From Alphaproteobacteria bacterium (GTDB lineage Bacteria; Pseudomonadota; Alphaproteobacteria; Rhizobiales; Devosiaceae): 64,000 nucleotides of DNA. Shown piece by piece: positions 36,827 to 45,406 of this stretch. The translations under genes were made by a program, and so were the position numbers. The stretch spans positions 62,001-126,000 of the forward strand of contig JAHJWO010000046.1 of assembly GCA_018828145.1 (NCBI GenBank), given 5' to 3'. The notes under the pieces were generated by a model, which was not told the origin of the DNA, did no database searches, and saw only the letters and a list, made by a program, of their open reading frames with translations. The number at the start of each line of letters is the position of its first letter. Position 1 is the first letter of the stretch.

Positions 36827-37579
36827 TTACGCCAGGACCTCCTCTGCCGGATCCGCGAATGCCGTGACGCCGACATGCAGGTGAGACTGCAGGGCGTATT
36901 GGTAGCGAATCCGATCTCTCAGCTCCAAGGCGTCCACCACGGCAGCATGCTGCTCGTAGGTGTCGTCCGTGAAGTTATGCAGCTCCTTGCCGCGTTCCAT
37001 GATGCGGATGATGACCGGTTTCATGATGCGATAAACGTCGCGCACTGCCCGATTATCGAGGATCGAGACCAGGCGGAGATGGAAGCGGAAATCCATCTCG
37101 GAGGCTTCCGCAATGGAGCCGGCGGCGCGCAGCTGTGCATTGATGGACCGCATGGCCGCGATATCGTCGGGCCGCATCTGATCGAAGATGGCATCGACAG
37201 AGCCGACCTCGATCAGCTTGCGGAAGCCCTGGATGTCGTTGAACGTGCGGCGCGAGATGTCGAGCGTATTGAACGAGAACAGGTCGAGCGCGCGCTCCAT
37301 GCGGTCATCGACGATGATGGCGCCCACCTTGGGGCGCACAGAGACGATGCCATAGGCCTTCATGATGCGCATGGCCTCGCGCACCGTGTTGCGGCTGGCC
37401 TGAAAGCGCTCGCACAATTCCCGCTCGGTGGGCAGGCTGTCGCCCACGCCGAGCCCCCCGTCGGAGATGAGGCCACGGATGTTGGCCACCATGGCATCCA
37501 CCGCCGAGGGGATAGAGCTGCGCACAATGGAGGCGTTCAGCGCGCTGCCGGCTGCCCCCATCCGAGACGGATCGTTCAT
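36827..37579 (-). CDS. GntR-family regulator with FCD domain
   Basis: Regulator of 250 residues, FadR subfamily. Seen: winged HTH with LPTERELCERFQASRNTVRE (about 49-68) and AMRIMKAYGIVSVRPKVGAI, then an all-helical FCD effector domain with DIQGFRKLIEVGSVDAIFDQ, EMDFRFHLRLVSILDNRAVR and DDTYEQHAAVVDALELRD; the His and Asp residues match the FCD metal site. The start overlaps the fused permease stop by 4 bases. Probably controls this operon and the divergent ATPase gene, sensing a sugar acid. Confidence 0.94.
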   Translation of the reverse strand: MNDPSRMGAAGSALNASIVRSSIPSAVDAMVANIRGLISDGGLGVGDSLPTERELCERFQASRNTVREAMRIMKAYGIVSVRPKVGAIIVDDRMERALDLFSFNTLDISRRTFNDIQGFRKLIEVGSVDAIFDQMRPDDIAAMRSINAQLRAAGSIAEASEMDFRFHLRLVSILDNRAVRDVYRIMKPVIIRIMERGKELHNFTDDTYEQHAAVVDALELRDRIRYQYALQSHLHVGVTAFADPAEEVLA

Positions 37580-39540
37580 CCCTTGACGGCCCCGACGGTG
37601 AGACCTTCCGAGAGGAAGCGCTGGGCATAGACATAGAGCACGGCGACCGGAATGGCCGTCAGGAGCGACGCCGCCATCAGCTTGCCCCAGGGCAGGATGT
37701 CGCCGACCACCAGCGATTGCAGCCCGATCGGCAGGGTGCGCAGGGACTCACTGGTGATGAAGACAAAGGCGAACAGGAATTCGTTCCAGGCATTGGTAAA
37801 GGCAAAGAGGGTCACCGACAGGATGGCAGGCGCGGCGAGCGGCAGGGTGATGCGCCAGAAGATGTAGAGCTGACTTGCGCCATCGATGCGCGCCGCTTCC
37901 TCGAGTTCGATCGGGATGGATCGGAAATATCCCATTAGCACCCAGGTGGCGAAGGGCAACAGAAATGTCGGATAGGTGATGATCAGCGCGGTGTGGCTGT
38001 TGATGACGCCCATGGTGGTCAGCGTCTGGTAGAGCGGGATGAACAGCAGCGTGCCGGGCAGCAGATAGGTGATGAGCAGCAGCGTGGTCAGCAGGCCCGC
38101 GCCGCGGAACCGAAGGCGCGACAGAGCATAGGCGGCCAGCGAGGCCAGGGCCACCGAGACCAGCGTGCTCAGGGCCGCAACGAAGACCGAGTTCATCAGC
38201 CAGGTCAGGAAAGGCGTATCGCGCAGGAGCGAGGTATATTGCTCGGTGGTGGCCGGCTCGGGCCAGAAGATGGAGCGCCGCTCGCTGATCTGCGTCGTGG
38301 TCTTCAGCGAGGTCGTGATGATCCAGTAGAAGGGGAACAGCACGAAGACCAGCAGCGGGGTCAGCACCAGGAGGCGCGCCAGCGGGCCGGCATTGGAACG
38401 CGCCTGCTGCCGGAAGATGGGCTGCAGCGGGGACCGGCCGGTGGCCACGCGCACCCGGCGCACCACCCATTCCATGGCGGCGAAGACCAGCTGAATGGGC
38501 AGGAAGAACAGGTCGATGATGATGTTGACCAGCCAGGTGCCGCCCGCGAGCAGGCGGTCGGCAAAGCCCGGACCACGCTCGGAGGCGCCATCGCGCCGGT
38601 CATCGTGGCGCATGAAGCGCGCCAGCAGCCAGATCAGGATGGCCATCAGGGGCGCAACGCTGAAGGCGATGGCGATGCCCGGACCATATTGCAGGGAGCC
38701 GAGCGCCTTTTCATAGGCCAGGATGGAATAGAGCTTGGTGGCGCCGCTGGGCCCGCCGCCGGTCATCAGGAAGGGCAGACCGAACTGGTTGAAGGTGGAG
38801 ATGAAAGACAGCAGCAGGGTGACGACGATGACATAGCGCAGGCCGGGCAGCGTGACATTGCGGAAGCGCTGCACGGCATTGGCGCCATCGACCTGCGCGG
38901 CCTCGAGCTGTTCGCGATCGACCGCCTTGAGGCCGGCCAGCAGCAGCAGGACGAAGAAGGGAATGCCTTTCCAGACATTGACCGAAATGATGCTGCCCAT
39001 GGCCATGCCGGGATCGGACAGCCAGCCGAGCGGACGATCGATGACGCCCACACCCTGCAGGATGGGATTGAGGCCGCCGAACATGGGATCGTAGATGCTC
39101 TTCCAGGCCAGGGCGGTGACGATTTCCGGCACGATCCAGGGCAGCAGCATGATGCCGCTGAGCAGGCTGCGGAACGGCAGGCGGCTGTTGAGGATGAGCG
39201 CCACGGTCATGCCGATGACGAATTTGAGCAGGAGCGACCAGAAGGTGAACTGGATGGTGTTCTGCATGGACTGCAGGAAGTCGCTGCTGGTCCACAGGCG
39301 CTGATAGTTGCGGAACCCCACGCTGGTGGTTTCGCCGGTCAGGAAATTGAGCGATGTCGTGCTGATGAAGATGGCGCTGACAAAGGGCCAGAAGATCAGC
39401 AGCGCCATGATGAGCACCATGGGCAATACAAACAGGTAGCCGACCTTCCAGTCGCGACCGAAGAGGTTTTCCAGACGCTTGCGCAGCGTCGGACGGGCCT
39501 GAGCCGAACCCATCGTCGTCAAGATCATCCGATCTTCCAT
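37576..39540 (-). CDS. Fused MalF-MalG type ABC transporter permease
   Basis: One chain of 654 residues carries both CUT1 permease halves. Seen: N-half about 33-310 with first helix GYLFVLPMVLIMALLIFWPF, and EAA loop QLEAAQVDGANAVQRFRNVT (211-230); a linker about 311-385; C-half from about 386 with LLVLTPLLVFVLFPFYWIIT and EAA loop LEEAARIDGASQLYIFWRIT (546-565). The linker holds an extra hydrophobic stretch at about 336-357. No stop codon or frameshift interrupts it. GGAG lies 7 bases before ATG 39540. Normally these subunits are separate, as at 10365-12145. It follows the binding-protein gene and a stem-loop, and overlaps the GntR gene. Confidence 0.93.
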   Translation of the reverse strand: MEDRMILTTMGSAQARPTLRKRLENLFGRDWKVGYLFVLPMVLIMALLIFWPFVSAIFISTTSLNFLTGETTSVGFRNYQRLWTSSDFLQSMQNTIQFTFWSLLLKFVIGMTVALILNSRLPFRSLLSGIMLLPWIVPEIVTALAWKSIYDPMFGGLNPILQGVGVIDRPLGWLSDPGMAMGSIISVNVWKGIPFFVLLLLAGLKAVDREQLEAAQVDGANAVQRFRNVTLPGLRYVIVVTLLLSFISTFNQFGLPFLMTGGGPSGATKLYSILAYEKALGSLQYGPGIAIAFSVAPLMAILIWLLARFMRHDDRRDGASERGPGFADRLLAGGTWLVNIIIDLFFLPIQLVFAAMEWVVRRVRVATGRSPLQPIFRQQARSNAGPLARLLVLTPLLVFVLFPFYWIITTSLKTTTQISERRSIFWPEPATTEQYTSLLRDTPFLTWLMNSVFVAALSTLVSVALASLAAYALSRLRFRGAGLLTTLLLITYLLPGTLLFIPLYQTLTTMGVINSHTALIITYPTFLLPFATWVLMGYFRSIPIELEEAARIDGASQLYIFWRITLPLAAPAILSVTLFAFTNAWNEFLFAFVFITSESLRTLPIGLQSLVVGDILPWGKLMAASLLTAIPVAVLYVYAQRFLSEGLTVGAVKG

Positions 39541-39630
39541 GCCTATGCTCCATCGGGGCCCTGAACCCCTGTCGAAAGAGAAAGCAGCCGCGCGGCTCAC
39601 AGGCAGCGCAGGCACCGGTCAGTCGATAGA

Positions 39631-39660
39631 CGCGACGGGGCAGCAGACTGCCCCGTCGCG
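39631..39660 (-). promoter_or_regulatory. Stem-loop between binding-protein and fused permease genes
   Basis: Perfect 13-base stem CGCGACGGGGCAG / CTGCCCCGTCGCG with loop of four bases (39644-39647), 14 bases after the binding-protein stop on the minus strand. No T-tract follows. It is the strongest hairpin of this kind in the window. Confidence 0.75.
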
Positions 39661-39674
39661 CGGCCCCAGATGGG

Positions 39675-41075
39675 CTACATGATGCCGCCTTCTTCGAAGA
39701 TCTGGACGATCTTGTTGTGGGCGTCGGTCACGGCCTCCTGCGAGGTCATGCGACCGGCAATCACGTTGCCCATCGACTGTTCCAGCACGCCCTGGGCGCG
39801 GATGGCGTCGATCTGCGCGGCCGGCTGGGCCGGCCAGGACGGGCCGATGAACGGCTCCGGCACGCTGACCTGGTCCTTGATGATCGCGTAGTTCGGGTCG
39901 GCCGCGATCAGCTCGTCGGTCCAGAGGTTTTCATAGGCGGGCATGAACAGGCCGCCGGCAACCGCCGACATCGGGGTGAAGTTGGCCGGGTCGAGCAGGT
40001 CGAGGGCCAACTGCTTGGCGAGCTCGACATTGGGCGCGCCCTTGAAGACGGTCAGCCAGCCGCCCACGGCACCGCCATCGCGGCTGTCACCGTTATTGGC
40101 ATTTGGCTGACGCAGCAGGACCGTGCCCGGGAAGACCGGGTTGTTGTCGCGCTTGGCCGCCGCATAGACCGAGAAGGCGTTGTGCGTATAGCCGACGCTG
40201 CCGGCGAGATAGGCCTCGTTGTTGGAGATATCGCCCCAGCTTTCGACGCCCGGCGGCAGCATGGCGGCGTATTTGCCGTTGCGATCATAGGTCTCGCGGA
40301 CGAATTCATAGGCCGCGACGGTTTCGGGGGAATCGAATTCCACCTTGGTGCCGGTGGCGTCGGTGAAGTGGCCGCCAAAGGCATTGAGAATGCCCGAGGC
40401 CACGCCCCAGCCGTCGCCGGACTGGTTGACGGTGAGGCCCCAGCCCCAGAACTCGTTGTCCGGGTCGGAGATGGCCAGAGCCGCCTCGCGCCGCTTTTCC
40501 CAGGTATCCAGGCTCGCCGGATCGATGCCCTTTTCGGCCAGCTTGTCGCCGCGGAAGAAGGTACCGGTGGTGTTGGCGATGAAGGGGATGGCCATCCACT
40601 TGCCATCGATCTTGCCGATGCTTTCGGCATTGATGCCGCGCATGACATTGCCGTAGCGGCTGATGGCTTCCTCGACCACGTCATTGACGTCCTCGAGCAG
40701 GCCCAGCAGGTGCATCTGGGGCACCGAGACGTTGCTGGTATAGGCCAGATCGGGGGGATTGCCGGCCTTAACGGCGGCCGACATCTTGCCCAGGAAGTCG
40801 CCGAAGGATTCCGGATTGGTGGTCGAGATATCCAGCTCCGCACCATTGGCGGTGGCGAATTTGGTGACGGTGTCGCGGAACAGGTTCTGGGCCGCTTCGA
40901 AATATTCGGTGCGGTGAATGACGGTCAGCTTGCCGGCGGCGCCCTGGGGCAGGTCCATTTCCGGGGCGGCGTCCTGCGCAAAGGCGGGCAGGCCGTTGCT
41001 GGCAGCCCATAGGCCGATACCGGCCGCCCCGCCGGTCCTCAACACGTCACGGCGATTAAACTTATTCGACGTCAT
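39675..41075 (-). CDS. Extracellular solute-binding protein with Tat-type signal
   Basis: Periplasmic sugar receptor of 466 residues, family 1. Seen: N-terminus MTSNKFNRRDVLRTGGAAGI, a twin-Arg motif followed by a weakly hydrophobic stretch ending LPAFAQ, so export by Tat is likely. Then LTVIHRTEYFEAAQNLFRDT, GNPPDLAYTSNVSVPQMHLL and a typical C-terminal lobe. The start is ATG 41075 with GGAGGAG upstream; the frame is open further back but without binding-protein features. First gene of the operon with the fused permease, GntR and dehydratase. Ligand probably a sugar acid or its oligomer. Confidence 0.92.
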   Translation of the reverse strand: MTSNKFNRRDVLRTGGAAGIGLWAASNGLPAFAQDAAPEMDLPQGAAGKLTVIHRTEYFEAAQNLFRDTVTKFATANGAELDISTTNPESFGDFLGKMSAAVKAGNPPDLAYTSNVSVPQMHLLGLLEDVNDVVEEAISRYGNVMRGINAESIGKIDGKWMAIPFIANTTGTFFRGDKLAEKGIDPASLDTWEKRREAALAISDPDNEFWGWGLTVNQSGDGWGVASGILNAFGGHFTDATGTKVEFDSPETVAAYEFVRETYDRNGKYAAMLPPGVESWGDISNNEAYLAGSVGYTHNAFSVYAAAKRDNNPVFPGTVLLRQPNANNGDSRDGGAVGGWLTVFKGAPNVELAKQLALDLLDPANFTPMSAVAGGLFMPAYENLWTDELIAADPNYAIIKDQVSVPEPFIGPSWPAQPAAQIDAIRAQGVLEQSMGNVIAGRMTSQEAVTDAHNKIVQIFEEGGIM

Positions 41076-41461
41076 GCTTCCGTCTCCTCCTGTTGAAACA
41101 TGGCTGAGCGCTCGCGAACCCATCGGGTGGCGTGAAAAACTATCGCAATGCGCCTCGTCCTCCCCGGGTGACCGAGCCTCCCGCTCCGTCACGCGTTTCC
41201 ACCGCCACGCGGGTCTTTTGTCCCATCATTGGCAGCGAATAGACAAGAATTAGGAGAACAATGGGCAAGGAGTCAACCGTTTGTCCCACAAAAGACTTGA
41301 TGCGATTTTGCGGCCGCATTAGACACGAGGTGGGATGCGATGACCTGCGCCCAGCTGCCGGGGAGGGCAGCGGGCCACAGTGGTGATTGCGTTATCTGTT
41401 GTTGAGCTTGCCGGCCGCGCCAAGGCGGGCGAGCGCCCACCATCGACCTGGGGAGGAAAAG
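41076..41461. other. 386-base divergent intergenic region, candidate GntR sites
   Basis: Upstream region shared by the minus-strand binding-protein operon and the plus-strand ATPase. A perfect short palindrome TTTGT-CCC-ACAAA lies at 41280-41292, and a related half-site TTTTGTCCCAT begins at 41216, about 63 bases away. Such TTGT-N3-ACAA sites fit FCD-type GntR regulators. No protein-coding frame is convincing here. Confidence 0.5.
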
Positions 41462-42520
41462 ATGGGTGCCGTGACAATCCGAGACGTTCGCAAGAACTAT
41501 GGCAGCGTGGAAGTGCTGCACGGGGTATCCATCGACATTGCGGACGGGGAGTTCGTGATCCTGGTCGGCCCCTCCGGCTGCGGGAAATCGACGCTGCTGC
41601 GGATGATCGCCGGCCTCGAGGACATTACCGGCGGCGAGATCGAGATCGCCGGGATGGTGGTCAACGACCTGGCGCCCAAGGACCGGGACATCGCCATGGT
41701 GTTCCAGTCCTACGCGCTTTATCCGCACATGACGGTGGAGGAGAACATGGCGTTCTCGCTCCGCCTCGCCCGGGTGCCGAAGGACGAGATCAAGCGCCGT
41801 GTCGCCAGCGCCGCAGTGGTGCTGGGGCTTGACCCCTATCTCGAGCGCTATCCGCGCCACCTGTCGGGCGGGCAGCGGCAGCGCGTCGCCATGGGGCGCG
41901 CCATCGTGCGCAATCCGCGGGTGTTCCTGTTCGACGAGCCGCTGAGCAATCTGGACGCCAAGCTGCGGGTGCAGATGCGCAGCGAGATCAAGCTCAATCA
42001 CCAGCGGCTGAAAACCACCACGGTCTATGTAACGCATGACCAGGTCGAAGCCATGACCATGGCCGACCGCATCGTGGTGATGCATTCAGGCAATATCGAA
42101 CAGATCGGCACGCCGCTCGAGCTTTACGATCACCCGGCAAACCTGTTCGTGGCGGGCTTTATCGGCTCGCCCGCCATGAATATCATCGGCGGCACTGTTG
42201 CCGGATCGGCGTTCCGCTTTGCCGATGGCACAAGCATCGACCTGGGCGCCCTGCCCAAGGGCGTCAAGGACGGCCCGATCACCATGGGCGTGCGCCCCGA
42301 ACATCTGCGTCTCGACCCCAAGGGCATCATGGCCGAGGTCGTCGTCATCGAGCCGACCGGCTCGGAAACGCAGGTGACGCTGAGCCTGGGCGGGCAGGAC
42401 CTTGTCGGGGTGTTCCGGGAGCGCATCAGCGCGCAACCCGGCCAATCCATCGGCATCGCCTTCGACAAGAGCCTGCTGCACCTGTTCGACAACGACACTG
42501 GAAAACGCATCCTGCGCTAA
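41462..42520 (+). CDS. Sugar ABC transporter ATP-binding protein, UgpC/MalK type
   Basis: ATPase of 352 residues, divergent from the binding-protein operon it should serve. Seen: Walker [22 protein letters not shown]-loop [18 protein letters not shown], signature [20 protein letters not shown], Walker [16 protein letters not shown], switch [11 protein letters not shown], and a C-terminal TOBE region. GGAGGAAAAG precedes ATG 41462. It is alone in its transcript. It should dimerise and dock on the two EAA loops of the fused permease. Confidence 0.93.
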   Translation: MGAVTIRDVRKNYGSVEVLHGVSIDIADGEFVILVGPSGCGKSTLLRMIAGLEDITGGEIEIAGMVVNDLAPKDRDIAMVFQSYALYPHMTVEENMAFSLRLARVPKDEIKRRVASAAVVLGLDPYLERYPRHLSGGQRQRVAMGRAIVRNPRVFLFDEPLSNLDAKLRVQMRSEIKLNHQRLKTTTVYVTHDQVEAMTMADRIVVMHSGNIEQIGTPLELYDHPANLFVAGFIGSPAMNIIGGTVAGSAFRFADGTSIDLGALPKGVKDGPITMGVRPEHLRLDPKGIMAEVVVIEPTGSETQVTLSLGGQDLVGVFRERISAQPGQSIGIAFDKSLLHLFDNDTGKRILR

Positions 42521-42845
42521 GGCTGCGCGGCGGCAGGTCAACAAGATTGGGCCCTTGCCCCCCAGTGGCACAGTCAAGCGCATTGAGTCCGGGCTAATGC
42601 GGCCGGGCCCAAATTAGCCGTCCAACCGCCTCGACCTGTCGGAGTTGCATTCGCTGGTGGTTGCCCGGCCTGTTGGGTGTCGGACCTAACCGCTTGGCTC
42701 TTTGCAGCCCTGACCATCTGAGTTCCTGGCACCTCCTCCGGCGGTCGCTATCCGGGTCGCCAGCGGGCCGACAGGTCGTTGCCTTCAGCATCTTCAAACC
42801 TGCGAAACCAGCACATTCCCGCCCCGGCCGGCCGGGACAACATGC
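42521..42845. other. Intergenic region before the ROK gene, no gene seen
   Basis: About 325 bases between the ATPase stop and the ROK promoter. It contains GC-rich sequence with no frame that has a ribosome site and protein-like composition. GGGCCC occurs twice (around 42549 and 42604) but too far apart for a simple terminator. No other feature is visible. Confidence 0.4.
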
Positions 42846-42895
42846 TTGACTTCTCCTCGCATCCGTAATTAGTTCGATCAGTCACCGAACTAATT
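42846..42895 (+). promoter_or_regulatory. ROK-regulator promoter with operator palindrome
   Basis: TTGACT (42846-42851) is followed after 17 bases by TTAGTT (42869-42874). The perfect inverted repeat AATTAGTTCG-N9-CGAACTAATT (42867-42895) covers the -10 and likely start point. The TTCG-N9-CGAA core with AT-rich flanks fits NagC/XylR-type ROK operators. It ends 13 bases before the ROK start, so autorepression is likely. Confidence 0.75.
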
Positions 42896-42908
42896 GAAGG
42901 CGTACGGC

Positions 42909-44123
42909 GTGTCTCAGACCACTCGTATTTCGCGGCAGTTTTCCCTTCGCTCCGTCATGGAGGTGATCGTGCAGGGTGGTTCGGTATCCCGCGCCTCCAT
43001 CGCCAAGCAGACGGGACTCTCCAAGCAGACCATTTCCGAAATCGTACGCCAGCTCGAGGAAGAAGGCTGGGTGCAGGAAACCGGACGCACCAGCGGTCAC
43101 GTCGGCCGTACCGCCGTTACCTATGAACTGGTCCCCTCCGCGGCCTATATCGTGGCGGTCGATCTCGGGGGCACCAAGGTCCGCGTTGCCATCTGCGATC
43201 TTTCCAGCCACGTCTTTGCCGAGGAAACCGAGCCGACCCACCCTGCCGGCGGTCAGGCCATCGTCGCCCAGATCGCGGCCCTGTGCTGGAAGACTGCCGA
43301 CAAGGGCGGCGTCGCGCGCAACAAGCTGCGCATTGCCGTGGTCGGCGCGCCGGGCGCGCCGCAGCCTGAGACCGGCCGCGTGCTGCTGGCACCAAACATT
43401 GCCGGCTTCGACCAGATGGACGTGGCCGGCGCGCTGGAACAGGCACTCGGCTTTGAGGTGATGCTGGAAAACGATGTCAACCTGGCCGTTCTGGGTGAGA
43501 GCTGGCTGGGGGCCGGGCAGGGCATCGACAATCTGGCCTTCATCGCGCTGGGCACTGGCGTTGGCAGCGGACTGATCCTCAATGGTCAATTGGTGCGCGG
43601 CGCCACCAACGCCGCCGGAGAGCTGGGCTTTCTGCCCTTCGGCGCCGATCCCTTCGAGCCGGAATCGCTGCGCGCCGGCGCCTATGAACGCAAGGTCGCC
43701 TCGGTCGGAATCATGGCTCGCTACCGCGATGCAGCGGGGCATGACGCCACCGTGCCTGCCATATTCGAGCGCGCCAATGCCGGAGAAACGGCGGCAGTTG
43801 CGGTGCTGGACGAGACAGCGCGCTATCTGGCACGCGGCATAGGCGCCATCGCCGCGGTGGCCAATCCGGAAAAGGTCATTCTTGGCGGGTCCATCGGTGC
43901 CCGGCCGGAACTGGTCGAGCGGGTTCGCCACATGTTGCCGCTCTGCTTTCCCTACCCCGTCGAGATCGCGGCCAGCGTCCTGGGCAATCATGCTGCGCTG
44001 GTCGGGGCAGCCGCTATCGGGCTCAGCCATCTGCACAATACATTGTTCGGGACCGAAACCCCGGAATCGCGGATTTCCCTGCCGCCGGCCAATGCCGTCT
44101 CGCTGCGCGAGGCATTGCTATGA
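42909..44123 (+). CDS. ROK-family transcriptional regulator
   Basis: NagC/XylR-type repressor of 404 residues. Seen: HTH with RASIAKQTGLSKQTISEIVR, then the sugar-kinase-like domain with IVAVDLGGTKVRVAICDLS, LAPNIAGFDQMDV, VMLENDVNLAVLGE and FIALGTGVGSGLILNGQLV. The usual ROK zinc motif (CxCGxxGCxE) is absent: the region GELGFLPFGADPFEPESLRA holds no Cys. I place the start at GTG 42909 with GAAGG upstream; TTG 42894 is possible. It overlaps the M20 peptidase gene by 4 bases and heads that operon. Confidence 0.92.
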   Translation: MSQTTRISRQFSLRSVMEVIVQGGSVSRASIAKQTGLSKQTISEIVRQLEEEGWVQETGRTSGHVGRTAVTYELVPSAAYIVAVDLGGTKVRVAICDLSSHVFAEETEPTHPAGGQAIVAQIAALCWKTADKGGVARNKLRIAVVGAPGAPQPETGRVLLAPNIAGFDQMDVAGALEQALGFEVMLENDVNLAVLGESWLGAGQGIDNLAFIALGTGVGSGLILNGQLVRGATNAAGELGFLPFGADPFEPESLRAGAYERKVASVGIMARYRDAAGHDATVPAIFERANAGETAAVAVLDETARYLARGIGAIAAVANPEKVILGGSIGARPELVERVRHMLPLCFPYPVEIAASVLGNHAALVGAAAIGLSHLHNTLFGTETPESRISLPPANAVSLREALL

Positions 44124-45379
44124 GCGCGAACCTTGAGGCACGGCTTGGTGCTGCCCTGGATCGCGACGATGCGATAGCGCTGCTGCGCGGCGCCATCGGT
44201 TGCGACAGCATCACCGGCAACGAAGCCAATATGGTCTCCTACCTCGTCGGCCAGATGCGGTCCCGAGGCGTGGACGATATCGAAACCGCGGACTTCCTGC
44301 CCGGTCGCCCCAATGTCTGGGGCGAACGTCGTGGCACAGGCGGTGGGCCGCGCCTGCAGTTCGTCGGCCATACCGACACCGTCCATGTCGATGGCTGGCA
44401 GGAGCACTGGGCCGGCGATGCGCGCGAAAATCCGTTCGGCGCACCGATTCTCGAGGGCGAGATCTGGGGTCGCGGAGCGGGTGATCTCAAGGCCGGCATC
44501 TGTACCAGCCTGGCGGCGCTGAGCCTGCTCGACCGCGCCGGCATTCGCCTGAAGGGTGACGTGGCCTACGCCTTTGTCGGCGATGAGGAAAGCGGCCAGC
44601 CTGGTACCGGCGTCTCTGCCGGGATCAAGCATCACCTCGCGCGCATCGAAGCTGGCTCGGTCGCCCGGCCCGATTTCTGCATCTATGTCGAGCCGACCCG
44701 GCTGGCGGTCTATCCGGCCCAGATGGGCTTTTTCATCGCCGACATTTCCATCACCGGCAAGTCCGCCTATTTCGGCGTGCCCGAACTCGGCCATGATGCA
44801 CTCAAGGCCAGTCATGCGGTAATGGCGGCGCTTTGGGCGCATTCCGATGCCATATCGGCGCGCGCCGAACACCCGCTCGTCGGCAAGGGATTCCTGCTGA
44901 TCACCACCCTGGCCGGTGGAGGCTTCATCGCAGTGCCCGAAGCCTGCACGCTGTCGCTGATCCGCAAGCTCCTGCCCGGGGAATCGCTCGATGCTGCCGC
45001 GGTGGAACTCGAAGCGGTCATCCGGGCTGCCGTCGCCGATCCGGCGATCACCATCGAGATCGCCTTTCCCGCCGGTCGGGACCATGCACTGGGTGGCTCG
45101 GCCACCGAGACCGACCCTGCCCACCCCGCCGTGCAATTGCTCAGCGACACAGTGGCGGAAGCGATGGCGGGGCGCGGCGGCATCGAGGGAGCGCCATTCT
45201 GGTCGGAAAGCCCATTCTTCGCGAACCGGCTGGGCGTGCCCACCGTCTATTGCGCGCCGGGCGATATCCGCAACTGCCACACCTTCGAGGAGCGCGTCAG
45301 CGTTGAGGAGTACCTCGCCGGCGTGGTCGCCTTCGCCAGTTTCATCGCCCGCTATTGCGGCGTGGAAGACCCATTATAG
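44120..45379 (+). CDS. M20-family metallopeptidase (ArgE/DapE-like)
   Basis: Zinc-dependent amidohydrolase of 419 residues, cytoplasmic. Seen: QFVGHTDTVHVDGW with His84 and Asp86, WGRGAGDLKAGI with bridging Asp122, GDEESGQPG with Glu156 and Glu157, and a late NCHTFEERV with the final His ligand. The family removes acyl or peptide groups from amino acids (ArgE, DapE, carboxypeptidase G2). It overlaps the ROK gene by ATGA and is 27 bases before the binding-protein gene. Its presence suggests that the imported compound contains an amide bond, for example an N-acyl amino acid or amino-acid conjugate; this is inference. Confidence 0.92.
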   Translation: MSANLEARLGAALDRDDAIALLRGAIGCDSITGNEANMVSYLVGQMRSRGVDDIETADFLPGRPNVWGERRGTGGGPRLQFVGHTDTVHVDGWQEHWAGDARENPFGAPILEGEIWGRGAGDLKAGICTSLAALSLLDRAGIRLKGDVAYAFVGDEESGQPGTGVSAGIKHHLARIEAGSVARPDFCIYVEPTRLAVYPAQMGFFIADISITGKSAYFGVPELGHDALKASHAVMAALWAHSDAISARAEHPLVGKGFLLITTLAGGGFIAVPEACTLSLIRKLLPGESLDAAAVELEAVIRAAVADPAITIEIAFPAGRDHALGGSATETDPAHPAVQLLSDTVAEAMAGRGGIEGAPFWSESPFFANRLGVPTVYCAPGDIRNCHTFEERVSVEEYLAGVVAFASFIARYCGVEDPL

Positions 45380-45406
45380 GGACGTCAATTCAAGGGAGAC
45401 TGCACA

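Noticed and set aside
42549-42612. GGGCCC pair as a terminator of the ATPase gene
   Set aside because: The arms are about 50 bases apart, pairing outside the six core bases is poor and no T-run follows.
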